Shown: piece after piece, positions 25,492 through 32,337 of the stretch
Position numbering within the stretch: position 1 is the stretch's first letter
How the letters are laid out: each line of letters starts with the position of its first letter
Source: JAKRSE01 sp943369295
GTDB taxonomy: Bacteria > Armatimonadota > Fimbriimonadia > Fimbriimonadales > Fimbriimonadaceae
Direction: 5' to 3'
Length of the DNA: 64,000 nucleotides
Assembly (NCBI GenBank): GCA_943369295.1
Contig: CALRMU020000006.1
Coordinates: forward strand, 62,001-126,000
Notes under the pieces: model-generated
The model's database searches: none
What the model was told of the DNA's origin: nothing
What the model saw: only the letters and a program-made list of their open reading frames with translations
Made by a program: the position numbers and the translations under genes

Positions 25492-25905
25492 ATGAATCAG
25501 AAAAAGGCCCCCGTCACCCTTTTGGCCGCAGTCGTGGTCATGGTCCTCGTAGGAGGAATCGTCAACGCCACCGGCTTTCTGCAGGATCCTGGCCGCTTTT
25601 TCCGCAAGGCTCCCGAAGCTCCCAAGGATGTTGCTCCTAAGGAGCTGACCGATGCTCAGAAGGAGCAGAACAAGCAGAGCCTTCAGGCCGCTGCCCGGAG
25701 TCGTGGTTCTGGAAGACCTCAAGAAGACGGGATGGAAATGGTCAATGGCGTCCCCAAGGATCCTTCGATTTTGATCCCCGACATCCAGGTGACCAAGCCC
25801 CAGATCAACGATTCGAACATCAGCGCCCAGTGGTACCGCGAAGAATCTCGTCAGAAGAAGATGACTGAAGAGAAGGAGCGCGAGCGACAGGCTGCAGGCT
25901 CATAA
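25492..25905 (+). CDS. small single-TM protein, unknown function
   Basis: 137 aa. A TM anchor at about 7-30 (VTLLAAVVVMVLVGGIV) leads into a proline-, lysine- and glutamine-rich, probably disordered region. Ends in a charged helical tail (EESRQKKMTEEKERERQ). No family recognised. It stands alone between divergent and convergent neighbours with its own terminator, which supports expression. The start has no ribosome site; CATAAT lies 13 nt upstream (25473-25478), consistent with a very short leader. Confidence 0.6.
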   Translation: MNQKKAPVTLLAAVVVMVLVGGIVNATGFLQDPGRFFRKAPEAPKDVAPKELTDAQKEQNKQSLQAAARSRGSGRPQEDGMEMVNGVPKDPSILIPDIQVTKPQINDSNISAQWYREESRQKKMTEEKERERQAAGS

Positions 25906-25932
25906 TCATCTTTCAAGGCACATAAGCAAAAA

Positions 25933-25968
25933 ATGATCCAGTCCGAGTCGGGCTGGATCATTTTTTTC
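25933..25968 (+). terminator. strong rho-independent terminator
   Basis: ATGATCCAGTCC (25933-25944) pairs with GGGCTGGATCAT (25950-25961), with G-T wobble, and is followed by a run of seven T. A run of A precedes the left arm, so it can serve as a terminator for the convergent mqnA gene as well. Confidence 0.9.
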
Positions 25969-25977
25969 CTGCTTACG

Positions 25978-26802
25978 CTACAGGCCCTTGATCAACTCTT
26001 TGTGCTTTAAGAGAGCCTTTGATCTCGACCAAAATTCCTCTCTCCCTTGCTTCATTTGGTGGGAGAGGCGGTAGATCATGACTGCGTTCAGATAGTGATC
26101 CAGTCTCTCTCGCGTCCAGCCTGACTCGAAAACTGCCTGATCTAGAGTTGCGGAGCGCCGCCCCACAGAAAAGCTTGACACTGAAACATCCGGAGGCATA
26201 GCCCCGCACCCAGAAAGCTCATAGGCTTTCTCAAGCAGGCTGGGAAGAGCGGGGTCGAAACCAGGAGAGCCAATCCAGCCAGCCCAGACAAAAGGAAGAC
26301 CGGTTAGTTCCTTCCAGCCCTGACCTAAATCCAAAACCTCCAAGCCATCAGAAGGGGCCGTCATGCCGATGTCCCCGATGAGGAGGCAGGCGTCGGCCTC
26401 AGCCAGCATCTCCGATTGAACGGGGGGGTGGGTGAAGGTCTCTGGTTTGATCCCAAAAAGGCCTTCCAGGAGAATCAGGGCCAGAACGTTGGAAGTCATG
26501 GACGACTGATCCAAAGCCACTCGTCGAATCCTGCTAAAGGGCACTTGGCTGAAGAGGCGAACGCTCTCGACCGGGCCATCGCTGCCAATGCAAAGGTCGC
26601 CAATCCAGGTTCTATTCGGTCTTTGAATCGCCTCGATCGAAGAGACCAAAACCGCCTGAGCCTCGCCGGAATCCAGCAGAGAAGGGAGCGAGGATGGCGG
26701 AGCAGAAAGAAGCTGAACTTCAGACCCCGAGGCTTCTTCAAGGCCGAAGACCAGAGGATAGGCGTTAACGTAGGGGACCGTGGCCAGAGTCATTTTCGCC
26801 AT
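25978..26802 (-). CDS. mqnA: chorismate dehydratase MqnA (futalosine pathway)
   Basis: 274 aa, a periplasmic-binding-protein-like fold used as an enzyme: it removes water from chorismate to give 3-[(1-carboxyvinyl)oxy]benzoate, the first step of menaquinone synthesis through futalosine. Family marks are VPYVNAYPLVFGL at 8-20, the loop around SSIEAI, 'ALDQSSMTSNVLALILLE' near 95, an 'ACLLIGDIGM' strand near 135, and GWKELTGLPFVWAGW near 160. The classic family has an Asn in the 'N-A-x-P' motif; here NAYP is present. No other mqn genes are in the window. It follows the methyltransferase by 5 nt. Confidence 0.9.
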   Translation of the reverse strand: MAKMTLATVPYVNAYPLVFGLEEASGSEVQLLSAPPSSLPSLLDSGEAQAVLVSSIEAIQRPNRTWIGDLCIGSDGPVESVRLFSQVPFSRIRRVALDQSSMTSNVLALILLEGLFGIKPETFTHPPVQSEMLAEADACLLIGDIGMTAPSDGLEVLDLGQGWKELTGLPFVWAGWIGSPGFDPALPSLLEKAYELSGCGAMPPDVSVSSFSVGRRSATLDQAVFESGWTRERLDHYLNAVMIYRLSHQMKQGREEFWSRSKALLKHKELIKGL

Positions 26803-26807
26803 CCTGT

Positions 26808-27557
26808 TTAATCCTTACTACGGAGCGACTCACCCTTGTGAAGTGCCAAAGGGGCCTTGGCTGGGTCGCGCATGGCGACGGCACAGACACTCGAACCCCA
26901 AGGCAGGCGGATTTTGGTCATGAGCTTGGCTTCAAAAGCCATGATTTTGAGCAGAAGTCGGTTCAGCCCAGTCGAGACCTTAGGCAGCTTAACCTCAGGC
27001 TCTCGGCGTTGGAGTTTTTCTGCCAATCGAATCGCCACGACCAGGGGGAAGAAGAAGAAGACTCCGCAGCTCAGCCGCACGACCTTGAATCCGGCCGCTT
27101 CTAGGCGGGTTTTCAGCATTCTGGGCGTGTAGCGCCTAAAGTGGTGCAGAGCCACGTCGTGGGGCCCCCAGAGCCATTGAAAGGCGGGCACGTTGATGAT
27201 GACGATTCCACCCGGTTCCAGCACTCGGCAGATTTCCGCCATGGCCTTGGTGTCATCCGGCACGTGCTCAAGAGTGTCCAGTGTGATGACGGCTCGAAAA
27301 GAAGCATCGGGGAGGGGCAAGGCTTGAGCATCCGCCTCGTGAAGATTTTTAAGGCCGCGTGACCGGCAGAACTCCAGGGCCAGGGGACTGAAATCGACCC
27401 CTGAGGCATCGCGGGTCTCCTGTAGAGACTGGAGGAGAGCACCTGTGCCGCATCCGAGGTCGAGAACCTTGCCTTCGGGGCAGAACTCTTCCAGCCATTC
27501 TTGAGCCATTAGACGGCGGGAAACAAACCACCAATAGTGGTCCTCCAGCTCCCTCAT
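26808..27557 (-). CDS. class I SAM-dependent methyltransferase
   Basis: 249 aa from ATG 27557. Motif I VLDLGCGTGALL near 31, acidic loop GVDFSP near 54, motif II ITLDTLEHV near 90, motif III LEPGGIVIINVP near 108 and 'HHFRRYTP' near 138 identify a UbiE/COQ5-like small-molecule methyltransferase; substrate unknown. The downstream helical part has a hydrophobic loop (FFFFPLVVAI) of the type seen in membrane-associated members. The true start is probably ATC 27579-27581, eight codons upstream: an AAGGAGG ribosome site sits 5 nt before it, and the added residues read INADEYPR. Confidence 0.85.
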   Translation of the reverse strand: MRELEDHYWWFVSRRLMAQEWLEEFCPEGKVLDLGCGTGALLQSLQETRDASGVDFSPLALEFCRSRGLKNLHEADAQALPLPDASFRAVITLDTLEHVPDDTKAMAEICRVLEPGGIVIINVPAFQWLWGPHDVALHHFRRYTPRMLKTRLEAAGFKVVRLSCGVFFFFPLVVAIRLAEKLQRREPEVKLPKVSTGLNRLLLKIMAFEAKLMTKIRLPWGSSVCAVAMRDPAKAPLALHKGESLRSKD

Positions 27558-27599
27558 ACGGGGGTATTCGTCTGCGTTGATGCTGGCCTCCTTGGTTGT

Positions 27600-28361
27600 T
27601 TAGCCCTTGGGTGAAAGCTGCTGAGCTTCGGGGTTGGGGCTGATTCGCTTTTTCTTTCCGGCCAAGCGAAGGGCAAAAAGCTGCTTCAGCATCTTAGGGG
27701 CTTCTTTCATGGGTTCAAACTTGCTGCCTTCCATGTGTCGCCACCTCACTCCGACTTCGATAATTTCGTAGCCAAGGTCACGCGCAATCATCATGGTTTC
27801 AAAGTCAAAACCCCAGCCATCGAGCTTGGCCCGACCGAAGATATCCTTCGCTGCCTTTTGACTGAAGAGCTTAAACCCGCACTGGGTGTCTTTGATTCCC
27901 CAGACTCCCACGGCCTGAATGAACTTGTTAAAGATTCTGCCTCCCCATTCTCGCCACAGGGGCTGGCGGACTTCGAGCTGGCTCTCCCGAAGCGGGCGGC
28001 TGCCGATGATGACCTCGCCCTCTTTGGTTTTGGCCATCAGCTTGTCCAGCTCTTCAATGGGGGTTGCCAGGTCGGCATCGCTGAACAGAACCCAGTCGGC
28101 ATCGACCTGTAAGATTCCTCTGCGAACCACGTAGCCCTTGCCCCGGTTGGGCTGAGAATCGTCGAGCGTCACTCTCGGTTCGGCTTGAGATTTCGCCTTC
28201 ACGATGGACTGAGTGGCATCTTTGCTGCCATCGCTCACCACCACAATCTGCCAGGTATAGCTCTGCTTCGCCAAGTGATCACAAATGGCGTCCAGCGTCG
28301 GGCTGAGTCGTTCTTCCTCGTTATAAGCGGGAATCACGACGGCAAGGAAGGTCCTGGCCAA
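27600..28361 (-). CDS. glycosyltransferase family 2 (dolichyl-phosphate-glucose-synthase-like)
   Basis: 254 aa from TTG 28361. GT2 GT-A features: VVIPAYNEEERL near 10, VVSDGSKDAT near 45, RGKGYVVRRG near 78, the metal-binding DADLATP (D-x-D) near 98, and 'DTQCGFKLF' near 155. The last 50 residues match dolichyl-phosphate beta-glucosyltransferase-like proteins, which load glucose or mannose on a polyprenyl phosphate for later lipid- or protein-glycosylation. No C-terminal TM helix is visible. The start is uncertain; an upstream TTG at 28442 would overlap the preceding gene by 68 nt and adds only an unlikely basic leader. Confidence 0.8.
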   Translation of the reverse strand: MARTFLAVVIPAYNEEERLSPTLDAICDHLAKQSYTWQIVVVSDGSKDATQSIVKAKSQAEPRVTLDDSQPNRGKGYVVRRGILQVDADWVLFSDADLATPIEELDKLMAKTKEGEVIIGSRPLRESQLEVRQPLWREWGGRIFNKFIQAVGVWGIKDTQCGFKLFSQKAAKDIFGRAKLDGWGFDFETMMIARDLGYEIIEVGVRWRHMEGSKFEPMKEAPKMLKQLFALRLAGKKKRISPNPEAQQLSPKG

Positions 28362-28374
28362 GGCGAGGGGGAGT

Positions 28375-29151
28375 CTACCAGAGGCCCTGGTTTTGGGCCA
28401 GTGACGGTGGCCTGAAAGCGATCGGCCCTCCCGCCTTAACAACCAAAAGGTTAGAGAGGGGGCGCCGCGTCGAGATCACCATTTGACCTCGGTAGTAGAG
28501 CATGGTCGAACCGCCTCCGTCGAGGCTGATGGCATCTACGGCTCCCATTTGAACCATGGCTCGACCAAACTTGCTGAGGGTCATGGGCTTGGCTGTCGCC
28601 ATGAGAATCAGCTTTCCGTGCTTGGTCAATCCGGCGCCGGTTCGTGGGGCGCTTCCCCAGATTCTTGGGTCGCGGAAGCCCTGGGATTTAGGGTCTGGGC
28701 TCACCACACCTTCCCTTACCAGCCTGACCGCGCCTCTGAGGCCAAACCTAAAAGGCAGCCAGTCAATCTCTCGTCCGAAAGGAGCATCGATGATTGAAGC
28801 GGCTCCGTTCCAGTCGATTCCCAAGGCTGTGCCTCGTCTACCCTGGCTTACCAAAGTGCCATCGACTAGAACTTCGGCGATGGGGCGGCCAGTTTCCCAG
28901 GCGAAAAAGGTGCCTGTCACTGCGGCAATCGGCTGGCCCATCCCGATCAGCTTCCAGGGTGAGACAAGCTGCTCGGTGTGGACGACTTCGGCAGAAACGA
29001 GCCCACTGTTGAGGTCGGCGATGATGGCGTGATGCCAGGAACCTTCAATCTTCTTGCTGATTCGAGCCACTGGCTCGGCCCACGCTGCCTGTGAAAATGC
29101 CGCTCCCAGCAGAGTCAGGATCAAGGCCGTTCTTTTTCCAGGGTTCAGCAT
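28375..29151 (-). CDS. phosphodiester glycosidase family (NAGPA/DUF2233) protein, exported
   Basis: 258 aa from ATG 29151. A signal peptide (LILTLLGAAFSQAAWA) is followed by a NAGPA-like domain. Typical patterns are TGTFFAWETGRPIAEVLVDG near 90, 'RTGAGLTKHGKLIL' near 180, and the invariant DAISLDGGGSTMLYYRG near 216. Family members cleave GlcNAc-1-phosphodiesters or act in exopolysaccharide processing, and are periplasmic or secreted. The longer 318-aa reading is rejected because its first 60 residues are low-complexity and run into the repeat zone. TACAGT lies 9 nt upstream with no ribosome site. Confidence 0.8.
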   Translation of the reverse strand: MLNPGKRTALILTLLGAAFSQAAWAEPVARISKKIEGSWHHAIIADLNSGLVSAEVVHTEQLVSPWKLIGMGQPIAAVTGTFFAWETGRPIAEVLVDGTLVSQGRRGTALGIDWNGAASIIDAPFGREIDWLPFRFGLRGAVRLVREGVVSPDPKSQGFRDPRIWGSAPRTGAGLTKHGKLILMATAKPMTLSKFGRAMVQMGAVDAISLDGGGSTMLYYRGQMVISTRRPLSNLLVVKAGGPIAFRPPSLAQNQGLW

Positions 29152-29362
29152 CGCCTCACGACTGTACTCAATTTTGATCGGGCTTGACGAATCTTTAACC
29201 TGGCGGCTGGGTTGAGGAGTCGTGGTTTTGGATTCGGGATGAGTGCAGGGGCTGGCTGGCCTTAGGTTAAAGAGTGATAGTTCCGGGGCTCCTGCTAGCG
29301 GGGCATCCTCGGTCACCTCAAGCTTTGTCAAGAGGAGGGACTGTCTCCTTCTGCATGTGATG

Positions 29363-29549
29363 TGTGGCCTGGTTCAGCTCTGCTGAGCCAGGAATGAGGG
29401 GCTGCCAATGCCGTCCGGAATGAACCCCTTCGAGTGGCTCCGAGGGACGAGGAGACGCTCGATGGGAAGCAAGGAAATAACCCCCGGTCACCCTGATTCG
29501 AAAAACTAAGCTCTGCATTCCTGGCTTAGCAGAGCTAAACCAGGCCACA
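29363..29549. mobile_element. 187-bp MITE-like element with 34-bp inverted termini
   Basis: The ends 29363-29396 (TGTGGCCTGG...) and 29516-29549 (...CCAGGCCACA) are inverted copies of 34 bp with two mismatches. Each end is also an 11-bp-stem hairpin, CCTGGTTCAGC/GCTGAGCCAGG. Between them lies the 67-bp B repeat. No gene is encoded and no target duplication is obvious (TGA versus GCT). The layout fits a non-autonomous transposable element or an extragenic palindromic repeat; the mobilising enzyme is not in the window. Confidence 0.6.
29400..29466 (+). repeat. B repeat, copy 1 (67 bp)
   Basis: Nearly identical to 29561-29627 (3 differences in 67 nt). The unit is an imperfect palindrome: CCCCTTCGAGTGGCTCC faces GGAGACGCTCGATGGG across GAGGGACGA, so a hairpin can form. 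A diverged copy occurs at 1719-1766 in the opposite orientation. Confidence 0.85.
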
Positions 29550-29550
29550 G
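29485..29550 (+). repeat. C repeat, copy 1 (66 bp)
   Basis: Identical to 29758-29823. It holds the right inverted terminus plus CGGTCACCCTGATTCG. Two exclusive hairpins are possible: AGCTCTGC with GCAGAGCT, or CCTGGCTTAGC with GCTAAACCAGG. A further 14-nt fragment (CATCCTCGGTCACC) occurs at about 29304-29317. Confidence 0.85.
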
Positions 29551-29560
29551 CTACGTTGGC

Positions 29561-29627
29561 GGCTGCCAAGCCCGTCCGGAACGAACCCCTTCGAGTGGCT
29601 CCGAGGGACGAGGAGACGCTCGATGGG
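29561..29627 (+). repeat. B repeat, copy 2 (67 bp)
   Basis: Second copy of the palindromic B unit, 161 bp after copy 1. It lacks a left inverted terminus; the nearest terminus is the right end of the first element, as expected for a tandem duplication with deletion. Confidence 0.85.
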
Positions 29628-29641
29628 GAGAAAAGGAAAAA

Positions 29642-29712
29642 CCCCTTCCATCTGGGCCGGCTTCACACTGCAAATGGGTCTGCGATGGAAGGGGAAGGGG
29701 AAGGGGAAGGGG
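29642..29712. other. hairpin and four-run G tract (possible G-quadruplex)
   Basis: CCCCTTCCATC (29642-29652) pairs with GATGGAAGGGG (29684-29694). The right arm runs into GGGGAA repeats with four runs of four G (29691-29712), which fit a two-spacer G-quadruplex motif. The tract sits between the two C repeats, inside the repeat cluster. Confidence 0.5.
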
Positions 29713-29757
29713 TTGGCTCGCTTAAGGGCACGTGGTGATGAATCCGGGGCACATCCT

Positions 29758-29823
29758 CGGTCACCCTGATTCGAAAAACTAAGCTCTGCATTCCTGGCTT
29801 AGCAGAGCTAAACCAGGCCACAG
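29758..29823 (+). repeat. C repeat, copy 2 (66 bp)
   Basis: Exact copy of 29485-29550. Perfect identity over 66 nt of non-coding DNA points to a recent duplication or gene conversion. It ends the 29.3-29.9 kb gene-free stretch; 29824-29866 shows nothing further. Confidence 0.85.
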
Positions 29824-29866
29824 ATACATGAACTGAGGGCAGAACACATCCAGACCCAAAATCCAA

Positions 29867-30334
29867 TCAGAGAGCCAGGGGCCTCTTCCGATTCTTCCTG
29901 TCTTCTTCCTCAATCAGCTTGACTGTCTGGCGAAAGACAGTCCAGTACTTGCTCTCAGGGTCAAGGCCATGCCAAAGGTTCTGGCTGGCATCGGCCAGCT
30001 CAATGTACCGGCCAAACATGCACCAGGCAATTTCTCGGCGAACAATGCCGCTCGAAGCCATGAGGCCGACCTCTTCAAGAAATCCGATGAAGTTCCGTCT
30101 TTCCTGCTTCGGGATTTCCTGAAGGCCAGGATCATCTGTGATCAAGAGCTCCTGAATTCTTCTAAAGTCTCGATCTTCAAGAAATCGGCGCCGCAGCTCA
30201 ACAAAGTGCGTGGCCCGGTCGGCTCGGTTCTTCTTACGGTACTCCCAGCCGCTGGCAAAAAGGCCAATCAGGGTGACCGCTCCGGCCACGATGATCGAAA
30301 CATCCTTTATAAAGGTCAGCAGACCCTGATCCAT
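29867..30334 (-). CDS. single-TM protein, unknown function (DUF4760-like)
   Basis: 155 aa. TM helix at about 10-30 (VSIIVAGAVTLIGLFAS), then a basic WEYRKKNRADRATHFVELRRRF linker and a cytosolic helical domain with 'LEEVGLMASSGIV' and 'AWCMFGRYIE'. This layout is shared by small membrane proteins of the DUF4760 kind; function unknown. No ribosome site is visible at the ATG. The product faces the repeat cluster on its 3' side and diverges from the GH109-like gene. Confidence 0.6.
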   Translation of the reverse strand: MDQGLLTFIKDVSIIVAGAVTLIGLFASGWEYRKKNRADRATHFVELRRRFLEDRDFRRIQELLITDDPGLQEIPKQERRNFIGFLEEVGLMASSGIVRREIAWCMFGRYIELADASQNLWHGLDPESKYWTVFRQTVKLIEEEDRKNRKRPLAL

Positions 30335-30465
30335 GTTACGGCAGAGTCTGGCAGGTCACAAGTGGGGGTTCTTGGCCCTCCAGGGCAAGGGTTCCGGGTC
30401 CATCTGTGGCTGTAAGTCAAGGAACGCCGCTTGACCCCACTTCACAGAAAGGGCCATCATGGAGG

Positions 30466-31845
30466 ATGGCTTCAATTTCTCGCCGAGACATCCTTAAGAC
30501 GGCGGCTTTGGGTGCAGCCGGCGTGGCTGCCAGCACAGTCGCTGGCCATTCGACGGAAAGTGAGATGATGGCAGAAGCATTGGCCCCCGCTCAGCAGGGC
30601 AAGTCGATGATTGGTGTGGCTTTTGAGCCCCGCGACTTGGTCAAGGTCGGCTTCATTGGTGTGGGTGGAAGGGGAACCGGTCTTCTTGGCGACCTTCTTA
30701 ATGTTTCTGGGGTCAGAGTCACGGCTATCTGCGATCTCAATCGTGAGAGAGTGGTTCGCGCTCAGAAGATGGTGATGAACGCCGGGATGCCCGAACCGAC
30801 CGGCTACTGGCGAAACGAAAGAGATTTTGAAAACCTCACGGCGAGAGACGATCTTGACCTTGTGATCATTGCCACTCCTTGGAACTGGCACACACCCATG
30901 GCAGTGGACGCCATGAAGAAGGGCAAGCACGTCGGCCTCGAAGTCCCCAGTGCTCAAACCATGAAAGAGTGCTGGCAGCTGGTTGACACCAGTGAGGCCA
31001 CCCAGCGCCACTGTATGATGCTGGAGAACTGCAACTACGGCGCCAACGAAATGCTGGTGTGGAACATGGTTCACAAGGGCATGCTCGGCACCATTACCCA
31101 TGGTGAGGCAGCCTACATTCACGATCTGCGCAGCCTGCTGATGGGCGATGGAGGCGAAGGCGTCTGGCGATGGATTCCCCACGTTGAAAGGGACGGCAAC
31201 TTCTACCCCACCCATGGTCTTGGCCCTGTCGGCTTCTACATGGACCTCAACCGAGGAGACAGGTTTGAATCCATGGTTTCCTTCTCTTCTATGGAGGCCG
31301 CATTAAGCGAATATGTAGAGAAGAACCCTCCGACGGATGAGAGAAAGAGGAAGGCCAAGTACAAGGGCGGCGATATGAACTCTTCGGTCATTCGCACCGC
31401 CATGGGACGCACAATCCTGCTGCAGCACGACGTTGTGACACCAAGGCCCTACAGCCGATTGAACCTGGTTCAGGGCACCAAGGGCTGCTTCTCAGACTAT
31501 CCCGCCCGACTCGCTCTCGATTCAGTCGATGGCGCTCATCGCTGGCTGAAGCCAGAAGAGTATGAGCCGATTAAGGCCGAGCATCAGCACCCCATCATCA
31601 AACAGGTGAACGACGAACTGGGCGATAAGGGAGGCCACGGCGGCATGGACCTGGTCATGCTTTACCGGGTCATTCACTGCATGAGAAAGGGTCTGACCCC
31701 CGACATTGACGTCTACGATCTCGCGGCTATCGCCGCCCCTGGACCGCTCAGCGAGGTTTCGGTCAAGAAGGGCGGTGCTCCCCAGAAATTCCCCGATTTC
31801 ACTCGCGGACGCTGGAAGGAGAAGCGAGACACCTACCTGCCATGA
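30466..31845 (+). CDS. Gfo/Idh/MocA family, GH109-like glycosidase, Tat-exported
   Basis: 459 aa. The N-terminus SRRDILKTAALGAAGVAAS is a twin-arginine signal, so the protein folds with its NAD cofactor before export. The Rossmann core has GFIGVGGRGTGLL near 43. Family-specific blocks are 'IIATPWNWH', GLEVPSAQTMKECW, MMLENCNYG and GVWRWIPHVERDGNFYPTHGLGP, the last three typical of GH109 (NAD-dependent alpha-N-acetylgalactosaminidase). Such enzymes cleave by transient oxidation at C3. The substrate could be a host or environmental glycan. Start ATG 30466 gives the Tat leader; a start at 30406 would add 20 unrelated residues. Overlaps the next gene as ATGA. Confidence 0.85.
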   Translation: MASISRRDILKTAALGAAGVAASTVAGHSTESEMMAEALAPAQQGKSMIGVAFEPRDLVKVGFIGVGGRGTGLLGDLLNVSGVRVTAICDLNRERVVRAQKMVMNAGMPEPTGYWRNERDFENLTARDDLDLVIIATPWNWHTPMAVDAMKKGKHVGLEVPSAQTMKECWQLVDTSEATQRHCMMLENCNYGANEMLVWNMVHKGMLGTITHGEAAYIHDLRSLLMGDGGEGVWRWIPHVERDGNFYPTHGLGPVGFYMDLNRGDRFESMVSFSSMEAALSEYVEKNPPTDERKRKAKYKGGDMNSSVIRTAMGRTILLQHDVVTPRPYSRLNLVQGTKGCFSDYPARLALDSVDGAHRWLKPEEYEPIKAEHQHPIIKQVNDELGDKGGHGGMDLVMLYRVIHCMRKGLTPDIDVYDLAAIAAPGPLSEVSVKKGGAPQKFPDFTRGRWKEKRDTYLP

Positions 31846-32303
31846 TCTTCACCTCGGCCCGAGAGCTGGCGGCCTCGATTCAGGCATCACTTCCTTTGAC
31901 GGATGCAATGCCGAGCCTGCTTGCTCCCGGGCCAGTGAGCCATGCTCACATGGCCGATAAGGTCTTGACGGCTGAAGTGCATCCAGCCTTCAAGGCTGGC
32001 CTGCTGATCTACCTGGATGAGCTTGAACTGAGCCACGAGATCAGCCAAAATTTGGAGACTCCTTTAGGAGCTTGGTGGCACGCCATCATGCATCGCCGAG
32101 AAGGCGACTATTGGAACAGCCAATATTGGCTTGATCGGGCCTGTGGACATCCCTTTTTCGAAAACTGTCCGATCAACCCTCGCGAGCTGGTCAGTTTATG
32201 CGACAAGGATCTGAGGCGAAACCAGATTGAGCTGGTTGAAATGCAGCGCACAGAGTGGCAGTCTTTGATGCACTGGATGCTTGAACACGAAGACCGGCTT
32301 TAG
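31842..32303 (+). CDS. conserved small protein of unknown function
   Basis: 153 aa, soluble, starting within the GH109-like stop (ATGA). Central pattern: HPAFKAGLLIYLDELELSH, then SQNLETPLGAWWHAIMHRREGDYWNSQYW. From memory, proteins with this WHAIMHRRE pattern recur in Planctomycetes and related bacteria without an assigned function. Two His, an Asp and an Arg in that block could form a metal or catalytic site; that is inference. Coupling to the GH109-like gene suggests a shared sugar-related pathway. Confidence 0.65.
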   Translation: MIFTSARELAASIQASLPLTDAMPSLLAPGPVSHAHMADKVLTAEVHPAFKAGLLIYLDELELSHEISQNLETPLGAWWHAIMHRREGDYWNSQYWLDRACGHPFFENCPINPRELVSLCDKDLRRNQIELVEMQRTEWQSLMHWMLEHEDRL

Positions 32304-32325
32304 CCTGATTAGGCTCAGCCGGTCT
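32291..32325. terminator. long hairpin between convergent genes
   Basis: AGACCGGCT (32291-32299) pairs with AGCCGGTCT (32317-32325), with an inner AGCCT-GATT-AGGCT stem. The stop of the small unknown gene lies inside. There is no T-run on either strand, so it may end both transcripts by a factor-dependent route or just protect 3' ends. Confidence 0.5.
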
Positions 32326-32337
32326 CTGTGTTCGAGG

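Noticed and set aside
29400..29823. Direct repeats considered as a CRISPR array
   Set aside because: Only two units each, of 66-67 bp, palindromic, unevenly spaced and without cas genes.
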